A stretch of DNA of 64,000 nt from Ilex aquifolium (lineage: Eukaryota > Streptophyta > Magnoliopsida > Aquifoliales > Aquifoliaceae), in NCBI GenBank assembly GCA_951799425.1, contig OX637404.1, positions 20,997,545-21,061,544 on the forward strand. Direction: 5' to 3'. The position numbers were made by a program, and so were the translations under genes. Below the pieces are notes generated by a model, which made no database searches, had not been told where the DNA came from, and saw only the letters and a list, made by a program, of their open reading frames with translations. How positions within the stretch are numbered: position 1 is the first letter of the stretch; the number at the start of each line of letters is the position of its first letter. Of this stretch, positions 1 through 10,945 are shown one piece after another.

Positions 1-234
1 ACAAAAAAAAAAAATTCATTCTTGTCTCTTCTGGAAATTGAACACCTGCAACTTGAAGCATGAACTAGTGGTAATGGCAGGGTTGCCAAATATAAGAGGC
101 CCAGAGCTACAATCCTTTTTGGTTATCTTTTTAGTGCACATGGGAGAAATTGCTACAAATTTGTGAGACCCTGATGGTAATCTAACACATTGAGCACACA
201 CAGAAGAAATAGAACAGGTATCTGCAACTGCCAA
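1..234 (-). other. Possible 3' exon or gene fragment at the window edge
   Basis: On the minus strand a frame ends QVFNFQKRQE and then stops. It contains a Cys-containing stretch, DTCSISSVCAQCVRLPSGSH. An overlapping frame upstream reads DLGINLTDCLQLAIPTEGK, also coding-like, so a frameshift or a splice near 230-240 is possible. I do not recognise the family. Confidence 0.25.
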
Positions 235-1150
235 GAGGTTGTTTTCCCTTCAGTTGGAATAGCAAGTTGCAAACAATCAGTCAAATTTATCCCTAAATCC
301 TCAAAAGAAAAAAATATAGGTTACGAGCTTCAGTCAACGACCTTTTAGTAGATATGATCAATTTCAAAGTTCCATTGTGTATGAGATTTTTGCCTACACG
401 AAAGTGCCAAGTTGTCACCAAAATACTCTCACTAATCATAGTCATCCCTATCAAACAACAATGCCACCATGCACTATCTACTTCTTAGAGAGTATCACCA
501 TCACCATTACTCTAACAACGAAATCCACCAATTCCACGAAACTTCTCATATTAATTTCATATGAGATTTTTTAATGGATAATGCGAAGTTCAACTTTGTC
601 CCTTTAATAGAATACATATCCAAATAAGATGTGATCCACTAAATGACTCCAATAAACGTCAACTATCGCAATTTCTAATCCGTTAAACAAATAACTAATA
701 ACACCTAAACATCTGCTTTGCTTCAGGCCTGCAGGACTCCTAATAACAGCTAAACCGAAGTTTCCCTTAATTCTAAACCATAGGTGCACGCAATCAAATG
801 ACCATTAGAAGTTGGTGTTGTCATTACTCTGTCTTTCTGTAAGTGACTATCAAGTATCAACTCAGGCTAAGGTTAAGCCGAAAAATTGTCCATACAAACC
901 GATAAAGTCATCTTATGATTCATTTACAGATACATTTCCCATGGCCTCAACTTGAGACCATTATTTTTCACAGTTCTAAACACTGCATATCTGTTAACCC
1001 TGTAGTAGATGCTTGAGTTTGTCCTCTTGATCTTGTGTCAATACGAACTTTTACACATTACTAATATTTTTAAAAGGGTGTTTTAGTATCAAACCAAATA
1101 AATTATATGCAATTTGTAAACTTTGTTGAGAAAAACAAGGGAAAGAAATC
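235..1150. other. Intergenic, no gene seen
   Basis: Short ORFs only, none conserved in appearance. Possibly downstream UTR or flank of the putative edge gene at 1-234. Confidence 0.5.
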
Positions 1151-1950
1151 CACTTCAGCCATCAACAATTAGGTGCCCACCTGACTTGGCACCATGAGAT
1201 CAGATCTAAGCACTAGCTGTTGGAAGGTCTGCTCTAGGGAGTGTTTCAGAATTGAGATCGAACAAATAAGAGCCCAGCGGCGACATAATGTTTCTACTGG
1301 CCCCAATTGTCTGCATAACTACCCGTGTTGATGGTATTAGCAGAGGGACATAAGACATGATAAAGAGTTTAAATCATTTCATATAGGAAACAACTTCACA
1401 GTCTCTCCGAATCATCGTTTTCATAATGGGATGTAATGTAAGCTAGTTGCTGTCCAGTCTCATGAAATCCAAGGCAGCATTGTTAAATGAGGAGGGCCTC
1501 TTGTTTCTAGCCAAGCAGGCCTATGAGGCTGTGACTTGATCAAAATTTTCAGCCATTAATCTTGAGGTGCCCACTTTGACTTGGCACCATGAGACCATAT
1601 CTAAGCACCAACCCGACCGAACTAAATTATGTAAGCTGTTCAAAGATCTCATCTCAAGAGTATGTCAGAATCAAGATGGAACAATGTGACCCCAGGGGCG
1701 ACAGAATGTTCTTAACTGCCCCATTTGTCTGCAGTACTCTCTGGATTGAAGGTATGATCAGAGATACTTGAGCATACTCAAGACTTTGAATCATTTTCAT
1801 ATAGGAACAACTTCACAGTCTCTCCAGATCATTGTTTTCATGATGGGGTGTAAACTAGTTGCTGTCCAGCCTGATGAAAAACGACAGAACATGGTTGATT
1901 GAGGAGGGCCCTCCTCTTGTTTCTAGCCAAGCAGGCCTTTAAGGCTGTAA
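1151..1950. repeat. Two-copy tandem duplication, about 395-base unit
   Basis: Copy 1 spans about 1151-1545 and copy 2 about 1546-1950. Shared blocks include GACTTGGCACCATGAGA, ACAACTTCACAGTCTCTCC and TCTTGTTTCTAGCCAAGCAG. Neither copy carries a convincing ORF. The divergence suggests an old duplication; it could be non-coding transcript or UTR. Confidence 0.8.
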
Positions 1951-2573
1951 CTATTGAATTGTAGCAGCCGTTCAGCAGTTCCATTTCCATATGCATATGG
2001 CGACCCTGTTTTGTATATAATGGAAAGCCAAAATTGAATTGGATGGTTCAGTCATATTCTCAAACAGTTTATTATAGTGAAGACCTCAATCTTGAAAATC
2101 AGCTTGAAAGAGTTTATTATATTTGACCGATGTGGGATTATAATATTCCATCGTACTCCTACAGTTTAAATGAATCCATGGACAAGGCTCATCACTGCTT
2201 CAGACATTCACTTATAATCGATTATATATATAGCAAAATTGGATAGACGACACTGGAAATGTTGAATCCATAAGCTTGTTCCTTGTGATTTTTATTGTAA
2301 CAACACAATCTTAGAATGTTGTGGCCATTGATTAATGATTTTCTCCTCCAACTGATCTACAAAATGTTGCCAACTCAAGCTTGTTCACTGTCATATCTGA
2401 AAAATTCTAGTTGAACCTAGAAAATAAGTGCACCACCACCAACTTTGTCACATACCCAACACACATATGGCTAAGGCGGAGTCTGAGGGGCAACTAATAA
2501 ACAAACTTATTCATACTTTAGAGAGGTTGATTGCTAAGACTTAAATGCACGACGTATTGCTAGAGCAGATGAG
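1951..2573. other. Intergenic, no gene seen
   Basis: It contains TTGACCGATGTGGGAT near 2123, a motif common in plant retroelement ends, but no matching second end. Confidence 0.4.
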
Positions 2574-2800
2574 AAAGGGTGTCAGACGTGTCGTGTTTGT
2601 GTGACCTGTATGTCGTGTTATTCGTGTTCATGTTATTTGTGTTTATGTCAAGACCCACGAAAAAAAATTATATTTAGTGTGTTCTGAGTATTAAACATTA
2701 GTTTAGACTATTTATTATGCGTACTTAATAATCGTATCAATTTTATAATCATTCGGGTTCGTGTCGGGTTCTTATCAACGGGTCAAAGTTGACACCCCTA
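2574..2800. mobile_element. hAT-type element remnant, family A-like
   Basis: The left end is AAAGGGTGTCAGACGTG and the right end in reverse is TAGGGGTGTCAACTTTG. Subterminal GTGTCGTGTT blocks match family A. The flanks CAGATGAG and CCTATGTG agree at 5 of 8 positions, a decayed duplication at best. Confidence 0.55.
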
Positions 2801-3952
2801 CCTATGTGAGAGACTCGCACCATGTGTGTATATTGGATTTGTACAAAAGATTTCTTGAAAATTAGGTTTATTCTATGCCAAGCCAAAAAAATAAATAAAT
2901 TTGGATAGTCATTATTTCTGTAGTCATCATATATTCTCATGTCAAGCTAAAAAAAAATGAAAAATGAAAAAAGAAAATGTTGCTCCAAAATCTGCTGGAA
3001 TTGACAGACATATCTCAATTGACAGATAGTTTTCAGCTGTCTATTTTTAAGGATTCAAATGTCTTGTTTCATAACTTACTTGGATGAGAAATAATCAACA
3101 AACACACAATACAAGGAACTAATAAAAGAGGATTTTTTTCATTAATTCAATTGAAGTGACTTTAGTTACAGAAAGACTGAATAAATAGTCTTGATTGTAT
3201 TAATAACTGCCTCCTAAAAATTATTACAAAACTACACCTAAAAATGTCCAGATCGTGAGTCTTGTAGGGAGTTTGAATGTATCTTTCATCTTCTCCATTA
3301 TATGTCCTTTTATAGCTACTGTGTTCGACGATTTTGTTTCCATCGACTTCTCTTTTTAAATATAGCTGTCGTTGATCATCTCCCGCTCTTTCTTTTAAAT
3401 TCTTCCACGTGACACTTTTTAAATGTCATGTGACGTCAAGTGTCCATAAGTTGAATATTCCTGAAATTTGATATTTTATGTTTAAACAGAAAGATAATTT
3501 TTTTTAAAAAAAAAAGGCTTTCGATGACAGATCACATAACTTTATAACAATCATGAGTCGACTCCGCACATTATTTTCACAATTTTCATAAAATGCAAAA
3601 TCCAAAATGACAACGTATCCCAACGTTTTTATAAATTAAAATATCATTAAACGAATTTCAAAATGAAAAATATTATAAAAAATGAAAATGATTGGTGATA
3701 ACAAGTGGTGTCCATAGAGGACCATTCACAGCTCCACTGGAGGCCACCACGGGGCGACCTGCAATGGTCCCGAATAGTTCAGTTCAATCAAACCCCTAAG
3801 AGAAGAAGCTGACAATAAACAAATTTAGCGTGTTTGAGTTTATGCTGTATTGGGTTCTTGTTGTCTAATGTGTTGTTTACTAAATTGTAAAACGATAGGG
3901 TTTATTTATTTTGCGAGCAGTTGTTTTGCATTTGGGCAGGAAAGTAATGTTT
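2801..3952. other. Intergenic, no gene seen
   Basis: AT-rich, no sustained coding frame. A GC-richer patch at about 3710-3780 is unexplained. Confidence 0.5.
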
Positions 3953-4206
3953 CGTTTGGTAGGAATGATAGAAAATAGGAGGAATAGAAAGTAGGAGGGA
4001 TATCCTCCAAGGAAGGAAAAATCGGAATGATTTATTTTCATTCCTTTGTGTTTGGTAGCATGGATGAAAAATAAAAATGCTTAATTTTTTTTTTGTACTT
4101 GGTAAGATGAAAAAAAAATATATTTTTATTTTTTTAAAAAATATATAAATACATATTTTATCATTATATTTATATATAAAATTAATGTATATATAATATA
4201 TGTATA

Positions 4207-4805
4207 CTAGTTATTGCCTGTGCCTGAAGGCACAGTGTAATAAAAAATGATAAACAATAAATATATTTGTATTCATATCCAAAATTAAATCACAAACATA
4301 GAGAAGAGATAAAAGAATTTAAGTATCAGTTTGTAGTGGGGGTGAGAGGTGGTGGGCGGCAGTGGTGGTGGTAAGAGACGGTGATGGTTGTGGTGGCTGG
4401 CAATGACCGTGGTGGCGGTGATGGTGGCGAGGGCGGCGACAATGGTGGTGGCGGCGACGGAGGTGGTGGCTGTGGTGGGGGGGCGGTGGTGGTGGCGGCG
4501 ACGGCGGTGGTGGTGGTGGTGGGTGTAGAGGTAGTGGTGAGGGTAGAGATAGAGGTAGTGGTGGAGCAGTTTCAAACACTATTATTTTTTTTAAAGTATT
4601 TATGAGAAATAATTTCTAAAAGTAGTTTTAAAAAATCACTCCAAACACACCCTTATGACCCTATTTTTCCTATTAAATTTAAGGTGTTAATATTAACTAT
4701 TAGATTAACTTTAAAGTAAAATATAAAGTGATCTCAACCGCGAATAACAAAAGTCATTTTGTTTATCTTTTGAGATTTGAATTGTAAGCTACTTTATTAT
4801 ATAGA
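4207..4805 (-). mobile_element. Non-autonomous Helitron (copy 1)
   Basis: Read on the minus strand it starts TCTATATAATAAAGTAGC and ends with the hairpin TGTGCCTTCAGGCACA followed by GGCAATAACTAG. This is the Helitron plan: 5' TC, a 3' hairpin about ten bases from CTAG, insertion between A and T and no target duplication. The opposite arm of the host foldback is uninterrupted at this exact point (between 5238 and 5239), confirming both ends. The middle (about 4335-4565) is a GGT/GGC/GAC-rich triplet tract that yields glycine-, valine- or proline-rich ORFs which are not genes. Confidence 0.9.
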
Positions 4806-5288
4806 TATCAAAAGATATATAGATAAATAAAATACATTTCAACACAAATAATTAACTTTTTATCCACTTTCCTTCTAATTTTAGTGAGTTGGAAAAAAAG
4901 TTCATCCATTCACTTTTTTCATTCTTCATATTTTTTTTTTCTTACCAAACATGATATTTTATTTATCCCTATAACTTTCCATTTTTTTACTTTTTCATCC
5001 TTCTATTTTTCTATCGTACTAAATTGAGCATAATGGAAAAATGGAAAGATAGAAAATTGGAGGGATAAATAAAACATCATGTTTGGTAAGGAAGGAAAAT
5101 AAGAATGATGGAAAAATGGATGAATTAACTTTCCTTCCAACCCATCAAAATCAATCCCTCCAAAATCGGAAGGAAAGTAGATGAAAAATTAATTATTTGT
5201 GTTGAGACGTATCTTATTTGTCTATATATCTTTTTATATATACATATATTATGTATACATTAATTTCATATAAAAATACAATGATAAA

Positions 5289-5294
<6 letters not shown>

Positions 5295-5325
<31 letters not shown>
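5295..5325. repeat. (AT)n microsatellite
   Basis: An AT dinucleotide run at the outer end of the right arm of the inner inverted repeat. Confidence 0.9.
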
Positions 5326-5332
<7 letters not shown>

Positions 5333-5415
5333 TTTAAAAATAAATTTATAAAAATTAAAAAATTAAAAAATTAAAATTAAATTAAAATTTTTTTTTAAAA
5401 AAATTTCATCTTAGT

Positions 5416-6036
5416 TAGGGGTGAAAATTTTCGACTTAACACGATGACATTACTCGAACTCGACACGAATTTTATGACACGCACTTGATTATAACTCAAC
5501 ACGAACTCGAAATTGACCTGACACACGAACACGAAATATAAACAACTCATATTCAGTTCAACCTATCAGACCCAAAATTGACACCATCAACCTGTTTATT
5601 TAAGAATAAACACTTTCTCTATTTTCTCGTTTGTATGGTAACACGAAATTAATACGAAATTAACATTTTAACTACTATTATAGATATAAAAAGTTAATTA
5701 TTTGTTACTATTTATTAAGCACTGACATATTATTAAAAAAAAAAGATATTTTTACTCATTATTATTATTATATCTATTTAAGTTAATTTTTAGTTTGTAG
5801 AAAAAGTATGAGCATGAATTTAATTAAATGAAAATAGAATATTAGCGTTAATTTTTTTATTCAAAGTTTGTGTGAGTCAATACGAATATGAATACGAACA
5901 GGATACGAAAATAAACATGTCAACTCGACACGACACGATTAGTTAAATGAGTTGAGTTATGTTTGATTAATATTCGACACGAACCCACAATGACTCAACA
6001 CAAATCTGACACGAAACGACTCGATTGTCATCCCTA
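5416..6036. mobile_element. hAT-type non-autonomous element, family A
   Basis: It is flanked by an exact 8-bp duplication, ATCTTAGT, at 5408-5415 and 6037-6044. The inverted ends are TAGGGGTGAAAAT and TAGGGATGACAAT. Subterminal DNA is rich in ACACGA/ACTCGA blocks; the interior is AT-rich and non-coding. A clear relative, about 450 bases, is at 49050-49503, and a shorter one at 2574-2800. Confidence 0.88.
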
Positions 6037-6205
6037 ATCTTAGTCAGCACAAAAAAAAAATTAATCATTTTTATTTTCTGTCTATCCTACTAAACACAAA
6101 TGAAAGAAAATGTATCATTCATATTTTTCTTTTTTGAAGGATGAAAAATGTATCCCTCCTACTTTTCATCTTACTATTTTTTATTTTTTCTACCAAACGG
6201 AGAAA

Positions 6206-7134
6206 AAGAGAAGAAAATTTGAAAGAGACAAGTAAAAAACTTCACCAAGAAAACCACATCGGCCGACTAACAACATTAAGTGCGATGATTGAGACATTAA
6301 GGTCAAGGTCGTGAAAGTTGGTAGAATTGTCTAATTTGATATAAAAGCAAAGAGTAATGTTATTGGTATCTAATTTACTGACATAATTTATTGACCTAAT
6401 TCATTGTGATTTTTGGATTTACTGTAGACCCCATTTAACCGACTTTCAACTTGAACCTTTTAATTTGCCTATACACTTAGATTTTTTAACTTGATATTCT
6501 CAACTTGAGTCGAAATTCGAGTTTAATTATTGTGTTCAATTGGAGTCTAAATAAGTTTTATTATTTTTTATTTTTTTAAATTATTTTTTTTATAAATTAT
6601 TTTCGAATACTATTTTTAAAATACAATCCAACCACCCTCTCGATGTTTTTAAGTTGGGTTTGAGGTGCGCCCTTAACATGTAAGTAGGAATCCAATCAAG
6701 TCTACGGACTAAAATACAAAATATGTACAATCAATTACTAATAAATCAGAGGTACTGATTAAATATGATAGTCAACGACGAAAGTCAATTCCTAAAATAT
6801 TTGAATTTATGCCGATCGGCGTACAAGACTTAACTCATACACAACGCTAAACTACTCTTGTGCGGGCTTTCCGGCGTGGGATGAGTGGTACTGGTACCTC
6901 AATTCTAAGACAACGAAAAGACATAATTACCCTTGAATGGACACCTAGCTAGCTACAGGCCAATACATATCCACCTCCCCCTCACTCTCTTAAAGCTACC
7001 ACATGTTCTCTGTGTAGTATCTATCGATCCATATGACATCCAGGAGGACGAGGGACCGGAAGATAAGGAAATAAGAGAGCCTAACACTCTATTTCTGTTC
7101 ATTGGAGAGAGAAAGAGAATCAGAGGCAAGGCTC
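6206..7134 (+). promoter_or_regulatory. UNE10 upstream region
   Basis: It contains a partial MITE at about 6352-6470 (AGTAATGTTATTGG end) and AT-rich DNA. From about 6930 to the ATG the sequence becomes less AT-rich and looks like 5'UTR (GGAGAGAGAAAGAGAAT just before the start). No clear TATA box was identified. Confidence 0.35.
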
Positions 7135-10100
7135 ATGAGTCAGTGTATGGTACCCAAATGGAATCTAAGGCACCAAAGACAAGAACAGCAAGTAGAAGGA
7201 GAAGAGGGAAACAGATCTTCTCACGTGCTCAACCAGCAGAATAATCCCAGTCTTGTACTTGTCCCCATGTATGCACTTTTCTCAACTCATCCTTTTGAGT
7301 TTTTTCTGTGTTTTTATCTCATGCTCTCTCTCTCTCTCTCCCTTTCTGCTTAATGGAGTTCCTCTTTGATCACAGAATCTCATGATTCTCATCAGCTTTG
7401 TCCACCCATCAAAAGGGCAAAAAGAGAACGACCCCCCTCAACCACACTACCCCCTCCTCCCCACCCCCACCAGGAAAAAAAAAAAAAAATTCCATGCTGC
7501 AGTTAACTGTTACTCTTTCTTCTCAGGTCATTTGCACACACACACACACACAGAGTTGTATAATTTGTATTGTACACACGTGATATATTTTAACTACTCT
7601 TTGGAGTCAATCTTTCTGTACTCTATCTTTGTGATTTGAGAAATGCCTGTTTGTTAACTGTAATGTTTTTGAAAGATTAATGCCGTCTGCTCTGCCCTGC
7701 TTTTTCTCAAAATTCCTCTCTTTCTTAATTTGTTCTCTTCATCTTCCATTATATCAGCCCTCAGATAAAAAAAAAAAAATTTGTGATAAGTTCACCTTCT
7801 AGTTTCATGTAATCTTCAGTCTTGCTCAATTGTGCCTTGGGCTTCAAAGATTGGAGTCAGAAAAACAAAACAGTCTATCGGCGAGCACGATAGACTGTTT
7901 ACATATGACTCTCTTTGGTTTGTAATGACAAAAGACTCGTGCATTAGTTCATAAACCGTGATAACTTTTTTCTGACATAATTGTGTTACTTGTCACTAAT
8001 GATAAGAACAAGTAGCTATTTTTTCTATGTTTATGATTTAATCCAACTTGGCTTTATTCACACACAAATATATAATATATATATTTGAAATTTTCAGGTC
8101 AAATTATGAAGTTGCAGAGCTGACATGGGAAAATGGCCAGCTAGCCATGCACGGCCATGGTGGGATTAATATTCCCACTGTCCCAACAAAGCCCACATGG
8201 GGTACCACAGGGGACACACTAGAGTCCCTTATCAATCAAGCTACATACCATAACCACAACCTAAATTCAACCCGACACGGCCAGAACCCGACCAATATAA
8301 GCTCCAACGTTGCATCTTCAGGCGGGAAATGGGGCAAGAGCTCGAGCCACCTGCAAATGGATCAAGGTATGGTGAAAAAAGGTCGTGTTGGGTCGGAATC
8401 TGATCGGTGTGGGAGAAATTTCAGCAGTAGCGTTGCTCAAGAGGAGCGAGGAGACCGTAGCGCTTGTGCTAGTGCTAGTGCCAATTTTGTTAGGGAAAAG
8501 GATGCAACTCTGATGACTTGGGCTTCCTTTGAATCTCCTCTTCCGAGCTTGAAGACTAAAACCACTGATGAGGATTCAGCTTGTGATCTTGATGGCTCGG
8601 TAAAAATTTCTATTTCATCGTAATTTTAGTTGATTTTAAACGGTATCAAAGTAGGAGAGATTTTACGTGTAAAAATATTAAGTTACACCATCTTCGTTAA
8701 TTTAAACTTTTCTCTAATAATTTAAATTTTTAGAGCAGTCGGTTGCTTAACAATTCGTGGGTACTCATCACCCATGTAATACCCTCTTGGCAAGAATTGT
8801 ACACGATATCATAGAATTAGAAAATTACAGTAGGAACTATCAATTTAGAAGAATTTTTTTTTTTTTGAATAAAATTCTCCCACTTTCAAACATTTCATGT
8901 CATTGTTAGCAGGAAAACCGGGATGAAGAACATGAGACCAAAGGGGATACAGTCCGCTCCCACTCAACAAGACGAAGTCGTGCAGCTGCTGTTCATAATC
9001 AGTCGGAGCGGGTAAGTATTATGTTGGGAATAGTGGATGACTCATATTCACTAAACCCAAAAATTATTAGACCAAGATTAGGTGTATGACATTTACTGAA
9101 ACTAAGTTTTCTAATTCGACGTTAGGGTTATTAACTGGTACTTATAAATAAGTTATAGCCCTATGAGGATTTTGATATATCAAAATAACCGTTCTTGTGG
9201 ATGTAGGAAAAATTTCTATTGAACCACGTGTATATTATTATTCTTGATTGTTTTCTCTCTGAATATGCATTTTCATATGTATTTGCACTATGCAACACTT
9301 CTAAATTAGAAGAATACAAGAGTAAGATCCTCTCCGATTCACTTTTTTTTTCGATAGTAAAACATCCACGATAAATTTAAATGAGACCCACTATTCATAA
9401 TTAGTGGACCGCTACCATGTATGCTAGATGATTTAACTTTAATTAAATGAAATTGAAAGAAGTATATTAGAAAGTATCTAGATCCTAAAATATACCTCGT
9501 TACCTGAAAATTTGGTGATCCAATAGTAGTACCATATAAACACACTAATGATTGAGAATCATATGATATTCATGTAGAGACGCAGAGATAGGATCAATCA
9601 GAAGATGAAAGCTCTGCAGAAGCTGGTGCCAAATGCAAGTAAGGTGAGTAAAGTACTATATATGTCCTGTTACTTTTTTTTTTTTTTAAAGATGGTGCAT
9701 AATCTTGAACCAATAACCTCATGGTTGCGCTCTACCGGTTTGTGTCAGAAATAATTTTTCTACATGTGGATTAAGGCTGAGTATATCTAATTCTTGCTAA
9801 CAATGTAGTAACGAGTGCCTTATGCACTGACTGAATTTGCAGACCGACAAAGCTTCAATGTTGGATGAGGTGATCGAGTACTTGAAACAACTTCAAGCAC
9901 AAGTTCAAATGTTGAACACCGTAAGAAACATGCCTCAAATGATGATGCCTCTAGGAATGCAACAACAACAACTCCAAATGTCTCTCCTAGCCCGAATGGG
10001 CATGGGGGTCGGATTCGGGGTGGGCATGGGCATGCTTGACATGACCAATGTGGCTAGACCTGTGGCTCAGTCTCTCCCTCCTGGCCTCATCCACCCAAAC

Positions 10101-10945
10101 CACCCCGTTGCCGCTGCCTCGACCGCCTTTGTTCCACCTCCCTTTGTTGTACCACCGATGATCCCGGCTCGCTCTCCGGCTCAAGCAACTACTGGTGCCA
10201 CCACCAGCTCTCCAGTGCCTTTCAGTGATCCATATTGCGCTTTTCTAGCACAAGTACGAGATTGCACCAATTATTATCTTTAAATTTGACCCAATCATAT
10301 CAGATTGTGACTTAAACAAGTCAAGTGATACCTCGATAGAGCGAAGTTATGAAACATCGTATAAATCAATACTAATTTTTAAATTCCATTGAATAATAAC
10401 TTTTGTCTTATTGAATTGTAATCAGTGGTGGAACCACCTTATGACAGGAGGCCATGGCCCCCTAGGTTTTCTACATTTATCTTTTAACCCTCTAAATTTC
10501 GTGTTATTTATTAAAAATACTAGGTTGGCCCCTCTAGGTTTGGATATTTTCAATATAATCCCTTATAATCCATCAAAGTATCTTTTTCCAACTCTTGATT
10601 CCCCCTCTCCCCACAATTGGGAAATTCTAACTCCATCCCTAGTCATAAATTGACATCATTGAATCATAACTTGTCTCATATTTTTCCGATATGATATCGA
10701 GTTAGTATCGTAGATTTTTCCTATCAAAATCTATTTATGCATACCCTCATTAGTTGTCTAATCAAAAAATTATTTGATTTTGTATATCTCAGATTGTTTT
10801 GACTGATTGATTCTTCTTCTTCTTCCAGCAATCCATGAATATAGATCTGTACAACAAGATGGTAGCTCTCTACCGACAAGTCAACCAAACCACACAGGCA
10901 ACAAGCAGCCCATCACAGTCAAATCACTATCAAGGGGAACGATGA
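7135..10945 (+). CDS. UNE10: Phytochrome-interacting bHLH transcription factor, UNE10/PIF8-like
   Basis: Six exons read from the sequence: 7135-7268, 8098-8599, 8913-9011, 9578-9643, 9843-10253 and 10829-10945. All have GT..AG introns and the frame stays open, giving 442 aa. The start is chosen because the protein opens MSQCMVPKW, the usual UNE10 N-terminus. The exon 1/2 junction restores P-M-S-N-Y-E-V. Residues 52-64 (ELTWENGQLAMHG) form the APB motif that binds active phytochrome B. The bHLH spans about 232-288; the basic region RRSRAAAVHNQSER, followed by RRRDR, carries the H240/E244/R248 pattern of G-box binders. A Met/Gln/Gly-rich linker and a Pro-rich tail follow, ending in the conserved LYNKMVALYRQ segment. 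By family knowledge it acts in the nucleus as a red-light-sensitive regulator binding CACGTG sites. Assignment to UNE10/PIF8 rather than another PIF is from recalled similarity. Confidence 0.93.
7868..7900. repeat. Perfect 13-bp inverted repeat in UNE10 intron 1
   Basis: AAACAGTCTATCG (7868-7880) and its exact reverse complement (7888-7900) are separated by a 7-nt loop, GCGAGCA. It lies about 600 bases into the first intron. The stem is too short for a plant miRNA precursor. It could be a small foldback remnant or an RNA hairpin in the pre-mRNA. Confidence 0.6.
10425..10655. mobile_element. Possible transposon remnant in UNE10 intron 5
   Basis: It starts CAGTGGTGGAACCACC, similar to GGCGGAGCCA-type ends seen elsewhere in the window. 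It ends near CTCCATCCCTAG. It is C-rich compared with the rest of the intron and non-coding. Weak evidence. Confidence 0.3.

Larger units (their letters stand above)
3953..6205. mobile_element. Large foldback element hosting two nested transposons
   Basis: The outer ends are inverted: CGTTTGGTAGGAATG near 3953 pairs with the reverse of TTTTTTCTACCAAACG near 6200, and a GTAGGAGGGATA block pairs with TATCCCTCCTACTTTTC. An inner inverted repeat pairs 4136-4206 plus 4806-5000 with 5030-5310; its centre is near 5015. A Helitron (4207-4805) and a hAT-type element (5416-6036) inserted later. No coding capacity was seen and no target-site duplication for the outer element could be settled. Confidence 0.75.

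Noticed and set aside
4285-4605. Glycine-, valine- and proline-rich ORFs on both strands
   Set aside because: They are translations of a triplet-repeat tract inside a Helitron, open in several frames at once, with no start context or homologous domain.
4207-4805. Target-site duplication for the Helitron
   Set aside because: None is expected for this superfamily and none is present; A and T flank the insert as in known Helitrons.
7102-7353. Upstream in-frame Met (MERERESEAR) as the UNE10 start
   Set aside because: The purine-rich segment looks like 5'UTR and the conserved family start MSQC lies 11 codons further in.
9690-9755. tRNA gene in UNE10 intron 4
   Set aside because: The minus strand has GTAGAGCGCAACCATGAGG and a GGTTCAAG-like word, but there is no acceptor stem or cloverleaf; at best a SINE fragment.
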